A stretch of 64,000 nt of DNA from G963717155 sp963717155 (GCA_963717155.1 OY970326.1:3782001-3846000), one strand, 5' to 3'; shown: positions 16,884-26,001, counted from the stretch's first letter. The notes: generated by a model from the letters alone, not told the origin. Made by a program: numbers and translations.

Positions 16884-19607
16884 CTACGAGGTCTCGAGCG
16901 TCGCCGCAAGCTCCTCGCGGGAGCGGATCCCGAGCTTGCGGTACACGTGGCGCAGGTGGTACTCGACGGTCTTCGGGCTGAGAAAGACGGCGGCGGCGGT
17001 CTCGCGCGTCGTCCTCCCCTCGGCCAGCAGGAGCGCGATCTGCAGCTCCTGCGGGGTGAGCTGGTCGAGCGTCGTGGCGTCGCGGCGGCGCGCCGTCTCA
17101 CCGGTCGCAGCGAGCTCGGCGGCCGCCTGGTCGGCCCACAGGGCCGCGCCGAGCCGGTCGAATGCCTCGTGCGCGGCTCGCAGCTGCTCGCGGGCGCGCA
17201 CGCGCTGGCGCCCACGACGAAGCCGTGCGCCGTACACCAGCTGCGTTCGAGCCTGCTCGAACACGTCCGGCGTGCGCGCATGGTGGTCGAGCGCCTGCTC
17301 GAAGCACGCGTCAAGCTCGTCGTCGGTCGCAAGAAGGCCTCGACCACGCGCCGCGCGGGCAAGAGCCCACGGTTGCCGCTTCGCCTGGGCCTGGTCCTCG
17401 TACGCCGCAGCAGCCACCTCGGCCTCGTCGCGCCGCCCGAGCCGCAGGTAGGCCTCGACGAGCTCAGGCGCCGGCGAGAGATCGACATCCGCGATCCGGA
17501 GAGCCTGCATCGCGGTGATCTGCTCGAGATAGCGCTCGATCGCCTGCTCGGGACGCCCGAGGCTGAGCTCGAGGTCGCCGAGCGCTTGCACGGCCCAGAC
17601 GCCGTAGAGGCCGGCTCCGAGCTCCGCGCATAGGGCCCTGGCTTCGTTGGCGTGCCGGCGGCATGCCGCCTCCCGCCCCTGACGGGCCGTGAGCCAGGCG
17701 AGGCCTGCGAGCGCTGCGGCGTGCTCGGTCCTCTGACCCGTCTCGCTCGAGAGTCGGATCGCCTCGCCGTAGCTCGCCTCGGCGGCAGGCCACTGATCGG
17801 TCGTCGCCTGGTCGCGTGCGAGGAAGTGCAGGAGCGACGGCAGCACTCCGAGGGCCGTCTGGCTGCGCGCCTGCTCGAACGCGATGGCGATGAGCCCGCG
17901 ACCCACCTCGCTCTCGCGGAGCCACAACGGGCCGATCGCCGCCCATGCGAGCAGTCGCGGGTCGTCGCCGGGCCCGTCGGACGCCTCGAGGATCTCGACG
18001 CCGCGTCGAGCCGCGGCAACCCCGGCCTCACCCTGCCCGTCCACCACCAGCGCGATCGCGCTCGCCATCGCGGAGTAGAACGTCGCGCGCCAGGAGTCCT
18101 GGGTTTCGGCGAGCGCCACGGCACGTTCCGCCGTGGCCTTCATCGCCCGCGTGTCGCCCGCGTAGAAGCAGCCCTGCACCGCCTCGGCGAGCATCACGAC
18201 GGCGAGCTCCGGGTCGCTCGGTGCGAGCTGCTCGGCCGCCGCGACGATGAGCGGATAGCCGTCCATGACCGGCCCGACGCGCATCGCTACCTCGCCGCGC
18301 AGGTAGTCGATGCGCGCCGCAGCGTCCAGATCGCTCGTATGCGGGCGAGCCTCGTCGAGGAGGGCCAGCGTCCGGCCTACATCACCACCGAGCCATGCGG
18401 CCTCCGCAGCGGCGAACATGAGCGCGCCGCGGGAATCGTGCCCCGGCGCGAGCCGACCAGCCCGTTCGAACGCCGCAGCGGCGACGGCGTACGCGCTCCG
18501 TGCCCGGGCCCGCGCACCGGCCTGCTCGAGCGCGACGGAGGCCTCGCGATTCGGCGCAGCGCTCGCTGCCGCGAGGTGCCAGGCCCGGCGATCAACGTCG
18601 CGATCGGGCAACGCCGCCGCAAGCGCAGCGTGCGCTGCGCGGCGCTCGGGTACGGACGCGCTGGCATACAGGGCCGAGCGGGCGAGCGGGTGCACGAACC
18701 GGGCAGCGACACCGTCGAGGCGAATGAGGCCGGCGACCTCCGCGGGCTCGAGGTCGTCGATGCTGAGACCGAGCTGCGCGGCAGCTCTCCCGACGGCCGC
18801 GAGCTCGCCCGCATCGCTCGCGGCCACGAGCACCAACATGCGTCGCGTCGTCTCGCCGAGCAGGTCGAAGCGACGCGCAAACGCGGCCACGATCCTCGCC
18901 GAGATCGGCACAGGCCCATCGCCGGGCACCAGCGTGAGTCGAGCGGGATCGGAGCCGAGCTCGAGCAGTGCGAGCGGGTTCCCGCCGGTGGCGCGATACA
19001 GACGCTCGGCGGTCTCACCCGACACCCTCGCGAGGAGCTCGGCCGCGTCGGACCGATCGAGCCCGGGAACCCGGAGCGTCCGGAGGTCGGCGCCATCCAG
19101 CAGCGACGGCTCGCCCTCGCGTACGGCGAGCACGAGCGCGATCGGATCGGCGACGAGCCGGCGGGCGGCGAAGCGGAGCGCCTCGGCGCTCGATCCGTCG
19201 AGCAGGTGGGCGTCGTCCACCAGCAGCGCGAGCGGCGCCTCCTCGGCATAGGCGGAGAGCAGGCTCAGAGTCGCGGCGCCGATTGCGAAGCGATCGCGCG
19301 CGGACGGCGGGCCAAGCGCGAGCGCGCCACCGAGCGCTGTCGCCTGCGGCCCGGGGATCCGGTCCAGCATGGCGAGCGCCGGGCGTAGAAGCTCGGCAAG
19401 ACCCGCGAACGGAATCTCCGCCTCCGACTCGATCCCGCGCGCGCGAAGCACCGCCATCCCCCCGGCCTGCCCGGCCGCGTACTCGAGCAGCGCGGTCTTG
19501 CCGATCCCGGGTTCGCCGACGAGCGCGAGCACGCCGCTCTGGCCGTCCCTCGCCTCGGCCAGAAGCCGGTCGAGAGCCAGGCGCTCCTGCTCCCGGCCGA
19601 GCAGCAT
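16884..19607 (-). CDS. Large ATP-binding LuxR-family (LAL) transcriptional regulator
   Basis: 907 residues. The N-terminal AAA/NACHT-like ATPase has a Walker A motif GEPGIGKTALLEYAA (near residue 30) and a Walker B LALLVDDAHLLD (near 125). A long helical middle section with TPR-like repeats follows (ARARSAYAVAAAAFERAG, PEQAIERYLEQI). The C-terminal LuxR helix-turn-helix is LTPQELQIALLLAEGRTTRE plus SPKTVEYHLRHVYRKLGIRS. This is the MalT/LAL architecture: ATP- and ligand-dependent activators, common in actinomycetes. It is divergently placed from the methyltransferase and hydrolase-glycosyltransferase genes, which are the most obvious targets. Confidence 0.92.
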   Translation of the reverse strand: MLLGREQERLALDRLLAEARDGQSGVLALVGEPGIGKTALLEYAAGQAGGMAVLRARGIESEAEIPFAGLAELLRPALAMLDRIPGPQATALGGALALGPPSARDRFAIGAATLSLLSAYAEEAPLALLVDDAHLLDGSSAEALRFAARRLVADPIALVLAVREGEPSLLDGADLRTLRVPGLDRSDAAELLARVSGETAERLYRATGGNPLALLELGSDPARLTLVPGDGPVPISARIVAAFARRFDLLGETTRRMLVLVAASDAGELAAVGRAAAQLGLSIDDLEPAEVAGLIRLDGVAARFVHPLARSALYASASVPERRAAHAALAAALPDRDVDRRAWHLAAASAAPNREASVALEQAGARARARSAYAVAAAAFERAGRLAPGHDSRGALMFAAAEAAWLGGDVGRTLALLDEARPHTSDLDAAARIDYLRGEVAMRVGPVMDGYPLIVAAAEQLAPSDPELAVVMLAEAVQGCFYAGDTRAMKATAERAVALAETQDSWRATFYSAMASAIALVVDGQGEAGVAAARRGVEILEASDGPGDDPRLLAWAAIGPLWLRESEVGRGLIAIAFEQARSQTALGVLPSLLHFLARDQATTDQWPAAEASYGEAIRLSSETGQRTEHAAALAGLAWLTARQGREAACRRHANEARALCAELGAGLYGVWAVQALGDLELSLGRPEQAIERYLEQITAMQALRIADVDLSPAPELVEAYLRLGRRDEAEVAAAAYEDQAQAKRQPWALARAARGRGLLATDDELDACFEQALDHHARTPDVFEQARTQLVYGARLRRGRQRVRAREQLRAAHEAFDRLGAALWADQAAAELAATGETARRRDATTLDQLTPQELQIALLLAEGRTTRETAAAVFLSPKTVEYHLRHVYRKLGIRSREELAATLETS

Positions 19608-19739
19608 CTGCCGATTCTGACGGTTCGGCGGTCCCGATGCGAGCGGCCGGGGGCAGCGCTCAGAACTAGGCGCCCCCCCGGATGCGACCCCGGATCGGGC
19701 AGGCCTACGGTGGCTGGACACCCGTGAAAGGAGACCAGC
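19608..19739. promoter_or_regulatory. Divergent intergenic control region
   Basis: The 132 bases between the LAL regulator and the methyltransferase gene hold the promoters for both directions. A clear Shine-Dalgarno AAAGGAGA lies at 19727-19734, six bases ahead of the methyltransferase ATG. A C-run follows CTAGGCG at about 19670. No convincing -35/-10 pair could be fixed by eye. Confidence 0.5.
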
Positions 19740-20822
19740 ATGGCAACGATCCAGGAACCGGCCGCCGCGGTCGACGGCGAGAAGCTGATGGAGTTCGTGT
19801 TCGGGGCTGTCGGCGAGGTCGGCGCGACCCTCAACACCGCGCTCGTGGTGATGGGCGACAAGCTCGGCCTGTACCGGGCGCTCGCAGGCGCAGGCGGTCT
19901 GACACCGCTCGAGCTCGCGCGCCGCGCGGGGGTGAGCGAGCGTTACATCCGCGAGTGGCTGAATGCACAGGCAGCAGGCGGCTATGTCGCCTACGACCCT
20001 GCAACGGGCAGCTACACCCTCCCGCCGGAGCAGACCGTCGCGCTGACCGACGAGGACAGCCCCGCCTACCTGCCGGGCCTCTTCCAGACCGCGCTCGGCA
20101 GCGTCATCGACTCGCCCCGCATCACCGAGGCTGCCCGCAGCGGTGAGGGCGTCGGCTGGCACGAGCATGGCCACGACGTGTTCGAGGGCTGCGAGCGGTT
20201 CTTCCGGCCCGGGTACAACGCCAATCTGATCCCGTCCTGGATTCCGGCCCTGACGGGCGTCGCCGAGAAGCTCGAGCGCGGCGCACACGTGGCCGACGTC
20301 GGATGCGGTCACGGCGCCTCGACGGTGCTGCTGGCCCGGACGTACCCGAACTCGACGTTCGTCGGCTCCGACTACCACCTGGGCTCGATCGAGACGGCGC
20401 GCGAGCGAGCGGCAGCGGCCGGCGTCAGCGACCGCGTGCGGTTCGAGCACGCACCTGCGGCCGCGTATGCGGGCACGGGCTACGACCTCGTGACGATGTT
20501 CGACTGCCTGCACGACATGGGCGATCCCGTCGGCGCGGCACGGCACGTCCGCGAGACGCTCGCCGAGGACGGAACCTGGATGATCGTCGAGCCGATGGCC
20601 GGCGACCGCGTCGAGGACAACCTCAACCCGGTCGGACGGGTGTACTACGGCTTCTCGACGTTCCTCTGCACCCCGGCGTCGCTGTCGCAAGAGGTCGGTC
20701 TCGCCCTCGGCGCCCAGGCCGGCGAAGCGCGGATCGGAGACGTGGTCGCCGCCGGCGGCTTCAGCCGCTTCCGCCGCGCGGCCGAGACTCCCTTCAACCT
20801 CGTGTTCGAAGCCCGGCCGTGA
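19740..20822 (+). CDS. SAM-dependent methyltransferase with winged-helix N-terminus
   Basis: 360 residues. The first 90 form a helical/winged-helix domain (LTPLELARRAGVSERYIREWL) of the type used for dimerisation in O-methyltransferases. The catalytic domain has motif I VADVGCGHGASTVLLA (near residue 182), the acidic residue in VGSDYHLGS and the post-motif FDCLHDMGDP. Members include the rv2258c-type methyltransferases that act on small molecules; the substrate here is unknown. The start is supported by AAAGGAGA just upstream. The last codon overlaps the GTG of the next gene, so the two proteins are made together. Confidence 0.88.
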   Translation: MATIQEPAAAVDGEKLMEFVFGAVGEVGATLNTALVVMGDKLGLYRALAGAGGLTPLELARRAGVSERYIREWLNAQAAGGYVAYDPATGSYTLPPEQTVALTDEDSPAYLPGLFQTALGSVIDSPRITEAARSGEGVGWHEHGHDVFEGCERFFRPGYNANLIPSWIPALTGVAEKLERGAHVADVGCGHGASTVLLARTYPNSTFVGSDYHLGSIETARERAAAAGVSDRVRFEHAPAAAYAGTGYDLVTMFDCLHDMGDPVGAARHVRETLAEDGTWMIVEPMAGDRVEDNLNPVGRVYYGFSTFLCTPASLSQEVGLALGAQAGEARIGDVVAAGGFSRFRRAAETPFNLVFEARP

Positions 20823-22969
20823 CGACTACGATCGACCAGGTGGGGCGGAGCGACACCGGGAGCCCGGCGAGAGCGCCTGACGAGCAGGGCATCGTCACAC
20901 GAGATGGTGTCCGGATCCACTGGGAGCGCTACGGGGCGGGAGCGCCCGCGATCCTGCTCTTCCCCTCCTGGTCGATCGTGCACTCGCGCATGTGGAAGGG
21001 TCAGATCCCCTATCTCGCCCGACACGCGAGCGTCATCACGTTCGACGGTCGTGGCAACGGGCTCTCGGACCGCCCGGCCGAGACCAGCGCGTACGGAGCC
21101 ATCGAGTACGTCGAGGACGCGGCCGCGGTGCTCGATGCCGCAGGCATCGAGCAGGCGTGCATCGTCGGACTCTCGCTCGGCGGCCTCTATACAGCGCTCT
21201 TCGCCGGGCGGTACCCGGAGCGCGTGCTCGGGGCGGCCATCCTCTCGCCCACGATCCCGTTCCTCGTCCCGCCCGGCTTCGGGCGCGACGCGAACCCGTT
21301 CGACGCCGAGCTCGAGACCGACGAGGGCTGGGCGAAGTTCAACAGGCACTTCTGGCTACGGGACTTCCGCGGGTTCCTCGAGTTCTTCTTTCGCGAGATG
21401 TTCCCCGAATCGCACTCGACGAAGCAGATCGAGGACGGCGTCACCTGGGGCCTCGACACGGATGCCGAGACCTTGATCGCCACGCGCGGTTCGACGTCGG
21501 GCGTCGCGAGCGCAGAAGAGGTCGAGACGCTGCTGCGGGGCCTGCGCTGCCCGGTGGTGGTCATCCACGGCACCGACGACCACATCGTCGAGTTCGAGCG
21601 TGGCGTGCGCGTCGCGGAGCTGACAGGGCGCGAGCTGGTCCGGTTGGAGGGCTCCGGCCACGCGCCCCAGGCCCGGGACCCGGTGCAGATCAACCTGGTG
21701 TTGCGCGACCTGCTCGACCGCGTGAGCGGCAGACCGCCCGCCGGGCGCACGTGGACGCGCGCGCTCGACCGCCCCAAGCGAGCGTTGTTCATCTCATCCC
21801 CGATCGGCCTCGGTCACGCCTGGCGCGACGTTGCGATCGCCGACGAGCTGCGACGTCAGGTGCCGGGTCTCGAGATCGAGTGGCTCGCCCAGGAACCGGT
21901 AGCGACCGTCCTGCGCCAGCGGAGGGAGACCATCCACCCGGCCAGCCGGGAACTCGCCGCCGAGGCAGCGCACATCGACCGCGAGGCGGGCGATCACGAC
22001 CTCCACGCGTTCCAGGCCATCCGGCGGATGGACGAGATCCTCTGCGCGAACTTCATGCTGTTCCACGACATCGTGCGCGACCGGCGATACGACGTCTGGA
22101 TCGGAGACGAGGCCTGGGAGATCGACCACTTCCTGCACGAGAACCCCGAGCTGAAGACGTCGCCGTATGCCTGGCTGACCGACTTCGTCGGGTTCCTTCC
22201 GATGCCCGCAGGCGGCGATGCCGAGGCATACCTGACCGCCGACTACAACGCCGAGATGGTCGAGCACATCGAGCGCTACCCGCACGTTCGCGACCGGGCG
22301 ATCTTCGTCGGCGACGTCGAAGACGTCGTCCCGGGCAGCTTCGGCCCCGACCTGCCCGAGATCCGCGAGTGGACGCGGCAGCACTACGACTTCTCGGGCT
22401 ACGTGCCAGGATTCGATCCCCGGATCGTCGCGGACCGACAGGACCTTCGTGACGAGCTGGGCTACGGCGAGGAGCCGATCTGCATCGTCTCGGTCGGCGG
22501 CTCAGGGGTGGGCGCACCGCTGCTCCACCGCGTGATCGAGTCGCTGCCACGGGCGCGAGAGCAGGTCCCCGACCTGCGCATGATCGCCGTGGCGGGCCCG
22601 CGGATCGACCCGGCGAGCCTGCCGCGAGCCGATGGGCTCGAGGTGCACGGCTACGTCCACGAGCTGTACCGGCACCTCGCCGCATGCGATGTAGCCGTCG
22701 TGCAGGGTGGGCTGACGACGACGATGGAGCTCGTCGCGGCGCAGCGTCCGTTCGTGTCTCTACCCCTGGCGAGCCATTTCGAGCAGCGCTTCCACGTGCG
22801 CCACCGCCTCGACCGCTACGGCGCGCGCAGGTGGCTCGAGTACCGGGACGCGAGCCCGCAGGCTCTCGCCGACGCCATTGCCGGCGAGATCGGGAGGGAG
22901 CCGTCATACCTACCGATCGTGCCAGGAGGCGCGGCGAGGGCCGCGTCGCTCATCGCGGAGCTCATCTAG
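20819..22969 (+). CDS. Alpha/beta hydrolase fused to a glycosyltransferase-like domain
   Basis: 716 residues in one clean frame. Residues about 25-310 are an alpha/beta hydrolase: the nucleophile Ser119 in VGLSLGGLY, the acid in VIHGTDDHIVEF and the histidine in GSGHAPQARDP. Residues about 320-716 resemble GT-B glycosyltransferases of the MGT/MurG type: the N-terminal FISSPIGLGHAWRDVAIADEL, then in the C-terminal half VSVGGSGVGAPL, VHGYVHELYRHLAACDVAVVQGG and PFVSLPLASHFEQRFHV, which is the nucleotide-sugar pocket. The start GTG overlaps the methyltransferase stop. The natural reading is a bifunctional tailoring enzyme; the substrates are unknown. Confidence 0.85.
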   Translation: MTTTIDQVGRSDTGSPARAPDEQGIVTRDGVRIHWERYGAGAPAILLFPSWSIVHSRMWKGQIPYLARHASVITFDGRGNGLSDRPAETSAYGAIEYVEDAAAVLDAAGIEQACIVGLSLGGLYTALFAGRYPERVLGAAILSPTIPFLVPPGFGRDANPFDAELETDEGWAKFNRHFWLRDFRGFLEFFFREMFPESHSTKQIEDGVTWGLDTDAETLIATRGSTSGVASAEEVETLLRGLRCPVVVIHGTDDHIVEFERGVRVAELTGRELVRLEGSGHAPQARDPVQINLVLRDLLDRVSGRPPAGRTWTRALDRPKRALFISSPIGLGHAWRDVAIADELRRQVPGLEIEWLAQEPVATVLRQRRETIHPASRELAAEAAHIDREAGDHDLHAFQAIRRMDEILCANFMLFHDIVRDRRYDVWIGDEAWEIDHFLHENPELKTSPYAWLTDFVGFLPMPAGGDAEAYLTADYNAEMVEHIERYPHVRDRAIFVGDVEDVVPGSFGPDLPEIREWTRQHYDFSGYVPGFDPRIVADRQDLRDELGYGEEPICIVSVGGSGVGAPLLHRVIESLPRAREQVPDLRMIAVAGPRIDPASLPRADGLEVHGYVHELYRHLAACDVAVVQGGLTTTMELVAAQRPFVSLPLASHFEQRFHVRHRLDRYGARRWLEYRDASPQALADAIAGEIGREPSYLPIVPGGAARAASLIAELI

Positions 22970-22971
22970 CG

Positions 22972-23241
22972 TCAGGGAAGCCGCACCGCGCGACCCAGGA
23001 CCGGTCCGGGCGCGGAGTACACGCGCACGGGAGACTGCGCTGCGGGCGCGTTCCAGCCGCGGACAGGATGCGCGTTCTGCGGCGTATCGCCGGGCCCGCT
23101 GCTGTCAGACGCCGTGATGAGCACTGCCGTGCCGCCGCCAACGACGGCAACAACGGCGAGCGCGAGCGTCAGCGCCGTGGTGCGCAGCGCACCGGCTCGG
23201 CTTGCGCCGACGCGAGCGCCGACGGTCGTGGCGTTCTGCAT
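22972..23241 (-). CDS. Small membrane-anchored hypothetical protein
   Basis: 89 residues with one membrane helix (ALTLALAVVAVVGGGTAVLI) after a short basic start, then a polar outer tail of about 45 residues rich in proline and alanine. The ATG at 23241 is preceded by a purine-rich ribosome site (GGAGGAGAGAGGG). No family is recognised. It is convergent with the hydrolase-glycosyltransferase gene, with two bases between the stops. Confidence 0.6.
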   Translation of the reverse strand: MQNATTVGARVGASRAGALRTTALTLALAVVAVVGGGTAVLITASDSSGPGDTPQNAHPVRGWNAPAAQSPVRVYSAPGPVLGRAVRLP

Positions 23242-23326
23242 GACCCTCTCTCCTCCCTCGTACGCCGCCGTCATGGTCGGCGCACCTATAGGAGTCGCTC
23301 ACCGCCCGCGGAATACATCCATCGAG

Positions 23327-23668
23327 ATGGCGACCGAGGATGACGTGCGCGAGCTGGCGCTCGCGCTTCCCGCGACGATCGAGAGGCCGTCCTACGGCAC
23401 TCCTGGCTTCAGGGTCAAGGACCGGCTCTTCGCGCGCATCCGCGAGCCGGACGTGCTCGTCCTGTTCGTGGGTGGACTCGACGAGAAGGAGTTCCTGATC
23501 GGCGCAGAGCCCGGAAAGTTCTTCACGGTTCCCCACTACGACGGCTACCCGAGCGTGCTCGTACGGCTCAGCGCCGTCGATCGGGACGAGCTCGCGGAGC
23601 TGCTCGAGGACTCGTGGTATGTTCGCGCCCCGAAGCGGCTGATCGCCGAACGCGACCGGGAGGCGTGA
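23327..23668 (+). CDS. MmcQ/YjbR-family protein
   Basis: 113 residues that match the MmcQ/YjbR fold along their length: ELALALPATIERPSYGTPGF at the start, then VKDRLFARIREPDVLVLFV and FFTVPHYDGYPSVLVRLSAVD, ending with the SWYVRAPKRLI block. Members are small double-wing proteins with a CyaY-like fold and are thought to bind DNA; their role is not established. The ATG at 23327 gives the usual N-terminus. It converges on the gene at 23696, with a hairpin between. Confidence 0.85.
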   Translation: MATEDDVRELALALPATIERPSYGTPGFRVKDRLFARIREPDVLVLFVGGLDEKEFLIGAEPGKFFTVPHYDGYPSVLVRLSAVDRDELAELLEDSWYVRAPKRLIAERDREA

Positions 23669-23673
23669 GAGGC

Positions 23674-23692
23674 GCCGGCTCGGGGGGCCGGC
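23674..23692. terminator. Hairpin between convergent genes
   Basis: A perfect GCCGGC/GCCGGC inverted repeat (23674-23679 and 23687-23692) with a seven-base loop, sitting in the 27 bases between the stops of two converging genes. There is no T-run, but GC-rich hairpins of this kind often end transcription in high-GC actinomycetes. It could serve both strands. Confidence 0.5.
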
Positions 23693-23695
23693 AGG

Positions 23696-24490
23696 TCAGT
23701 GCACCCCGATCGACACGGTGCCGACCGAAGCTCCCGACGCCGACCGAGCGACGAGCGAGGCTGCTGCGGACGCCGCGCTCGCGGGGAGCGTGAGCACGAA
23801 CCAGCCGTCCGTCGCAGCCGCTTCGCCGAGCACCGCGCCGGCGGAGTCGACGACCTCGACCTTCGCGGTGCCCGGTGCCTGCCCGAAGAGCACGGCGGCG
23901 CCGCTTGCGTCGACCTCGACCTGTGCGCTGAGGTGCCCATCGCCCAGCGGGCCGCCGACCGCCATCGTGCTGCCGCTCCGATGCGATCCTGCCTGTCCGG
24001 CCATCTCGCTGCCCATCCGCCCGCCGCCGGCGATGCTCACCGCACAGCTGATCGGCCCGGAGTCGCTCGGAGCACCGGCCGCGTCGAGCTGCCGGACGTA
24101 GGCGCACGTGCCGCCGCCGTTCGTCGGCGCGGTCCAGAGCTGCACCATGCCGCCGTCGGCGGTCGGCGCCGACGCCCGCTCGACCGCCTGGTCGATCTGC
24201 GGCGTGAGCGCTGCGTCCGTGTGGTCCGCGGCGGCGAGGCCGAGTGCCTGCTGGACGTCGGCGGGGATCATCCCCGACGCGCCAGCCGTGCCAACTGCGG
24301 CTACGAGGACAACGGCGATCCCGAGCAGGATGCGACGGCGCGGGCGCAAGCGCGGCAGCCGGCGCCGTGCGCCGCCCTGGGTGCGAGCGAGCGTCTCCAT
24401 GAATGCGATCCTCTCCTGGCGCTGAAGGGCGTCGGTCGGACCGGTGGCCTCCGGCCGGAAGGAGCGAAGTGCGTCGAGCTCGTCGTTCAT
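23696..24490 (-). CDS. Membrane protein coupled to ECF sigma factor, possible anti-sigma factor
   Basis: 264 residues. The N-terminal 50 are cytoplasmic (MNDELDALRSFRPEA and a helix IAFMETLAR), followed by a basic patch, one membrane helix (ILLGIAVVLVAAVGTAGA) and a long outer domain with cysteines in GGGTCAYVRQ and GPISCAVSI. Position and layout fit an anti-sigma factor, but the HxxxCxxC zinc motif of the ZAS class is absent. The start overlaps the sigma-factor stop (TGATG), so the two are translationally coupled. The outer domain family is not recognised. Confidence 0.65.
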   Translation of the reverse strand: MNDELDALRSFRPEATGPTDALQRQERIAFMETLARTQGGARRRLPRLRPRRRILLGIAVVLVAAVGTAGASGMIPADVQQALGLAAADHTDAALTPQIDQAVERASAPTADGGMVQLWTAPTNGGGTCAYVRQLDAAGAPSDSGPISCAVSIAGGGRMGSEMAGQAGSHRSGSTMAVGGPLGDGHLSAQVEVDASGAAVLFGQAPGTAKVEVVDSAGAVLGEAAATDGWFVLTLPASAASAAASLVARSASGASVGTVSIGVH

Positions 24491-25098
24491 CACGATGTCG
24501 CCTCCTTCGGGATCGGGATGGGCCGGTCGTCTCGAGTTCTCCCGTTCGGCTCGAGAAGTTCCCGCAGACGCGTTTTCGCGCGATGCAGCTTGGAGCGAAC
24601 CGTGCCAACCGGCAGATCGAGCACGGCCGCCGCCTCCTCGTAGGAGAGCTCGTCCCAGGTGACGAGCAGCAGCAGCTCCCGGTCGGCGTCGGCCAGCGTC
24701 AGCAGCGCCGCTCGCATCCTCGCCCAGTCGGCAGGCGCGTCGAGCCTTCGGTCGACCGAGCCGAGACCTCCTTCCGCATCCACGGTGCGGATCTCCGCCG
24801 AGGCCCGCTCGACGGCAGCGAGATACCGGACGAACCGGCGCCGCTCGTGGAGGATCAGCTTCGAGGCGATCCCGAGCAGCCACGGCAGCGCGTCGACCGC
24901 CTCCGGCCGGAACGATCCACGCTTGGCGAACGCCCGCGCCAGGGTCTCGGACGCGACCTCCGCCGCCTGATCGCGCCCGACCCGTCGTTCGGCGAAGCGG
25001 AACACGGTCGCGAAGTGCCGATCGAAGATCTCCGCGAACCGATCCGGCTCGGCCAACGAGGCCGCGATCACCGACGCATCGCTGTGAGCAGACACCAT
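24490..25098 (-). CDS. ECF-type RNA polymerase sigma factor
   Basis: About 202 residues with only regions 2 and 4. Region 2 reads FAEIFDRHFATVFRFAERRV and continues to VDALPWLLGIASKLILHERR. Region 4 reads LTLADADRELLLLVTWDELSYEEAAAVLDL with the recognition helix LPVGTVRSKLHRAKTRLRELL (split here only for display). It directs polymerase to envelope- or stress-type promoters. The ATG at 25098 has AGAGAGCAGG just upstream and is preferred; an in-frame ATG at 25134 would add 12 residues. It is coupled to a membrane partner downstream. Confidence 0.9.
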   Translation of the reverse strand: MVSAHSDASVIAASLAEPDRFAEIFDRHFATVFRFAERRVGRDQAAEVASETLARAFAKRGSFRPEAVDALPWLLGIASKLILHERRRFVRYLAAVERASAEIRTVDAEGGLGSVDRRLDAPADWARMRAALLTLADADRELLLLVTWDELSYEEAAAVLDLPVGTVRSKLHRAKTRLRELLEPNGRTRDDRPIPIPKEATS

Positions 25099-25164
25099 CA
25101 CCTGCTCTCTGCCGATCGGTCCGGAAAGTTCCATGTCCGGATCCGCAACCGATGCGGCCTGCTG

Positions 25165-25941
25165 TTACATGCCCATCGCGTGGTAGCCCGAGTCGACGTA
25201 CAGGATCGTCCCGGTCACCGACGACGCCAGCGGCGATAGCAGGTACAGAGCCGCCGAGCCGACGTCGGACGCGTCGATGTTGCGCTTGAGCGGCGCCCGC
25301 TCGGCGACGATCGCCTCCATCGTCGTGAACCCCGTGATCGAGCGGGCCGAGAGCGTGCGCACGGGTCCCGCGCTGATCGCGTTGACGCGGATGTCGGCCT
25401 CTCCGAGGTCGGCTGCCAGGTAGCGCATGCTCGACTCGAGCGCTGCCTTGGCGACGCCCATGACGTTGTAGTGCGGCACGGCGCGCTCCCCGCCGAGGTA
25501 CGTCATCGTGACGACCGATCCGCCGCCGCGCTCACGCATCAGCGGCTCGGCGCGGCGTGTCATCGCGACGAGCGAGTAGCTCGACACGTTGAGCGCCAGA
25601 AGGTAGTCCTCGCGTTGCGTGTCGGTGAAGCGGCCCTCGAGATCGTGCGCCTGGGCGAATGCGATCGCGTGCACCAGCAGGTCGAGCCCGCCGAGCCCCT
25701 CCGCCACGGTCGCGAAGGCGCGGTCGAGACTCTCGTCGTCCCCGACGTCGCACTCGACGCACAGGTCGCTGCCGAGGCTCGCGGCGAGCTCGCGCACGTT
25801 CGACTCCACGCGCGCACCCTGGTAGGTGAACGCGAGCGTCGCACCCTCGGCTGCGAGAGCCTGCGCCACGGCCCACGCGATCGACCGTCGATTCGCTACG
25901 CCGGCGACGAGCGCCAGCTTCCCGTCGAGGAGTCCCGTCAT
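25165..25941 (-). CDS. fabI: Enoyl-[acyl-carrier-protein] reductase (NADH), FabI
   Basis: 258 residues, the usual length. The short-chain dehydrogenase fold has the FabI-type cofactor motif VAGVANRRSIAWAVAQALA in place of the classic TGxxxGxG. The loop YLGGERAVPHYNVMGVAKA carries the catalytic tyrosine and lysine with six residues between, as in FabI. The C-terminal SPLASSVTGTILYVDSGYHAMGM is almost invariant in the family. It reduces enoyl-ACP in the last step of fatty-acid elongation and is the target of triclosan and isoniazid-type drugs. It stands alone here, just upstream of the sigma-factor gene on the same strand. Confidence 0.95.
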   Translation of the reverse strand: MTGLLDGKLALVAGVANRRSIAWAVAQALAAEGATLAFTYQGARVESNVRELAASLGSDLCVECDVGDDESLDRAFATVAEGLGGLDLLVHAIAFAQAHDLEGRFTDTQREDYLLALNVSSYSLVAMTRRAEPLMRERGGGSVVTMTYLGGERAVPHYNVMGVAKAALESSMRYLAADLGEADIRVNAISAGPVRTLSARSITGFTTMEAIVAERAPLKRNIDASDVGSAALYLLSPLASSVTGTILYVDSGYHAMGM

Positions 25942-26001
25942 GGCGTGCCACCCTACCGGATCACAATCGGACGTCCGCTACCTGTGCTTCACTGCGGGCC
26001 C

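Noticed and set aside
19660..19690. C-rich tract taken as a terminator
   Set aside because: There is no stable hairpin next to it, and it lies between divergent starts where a terminator is not expected.
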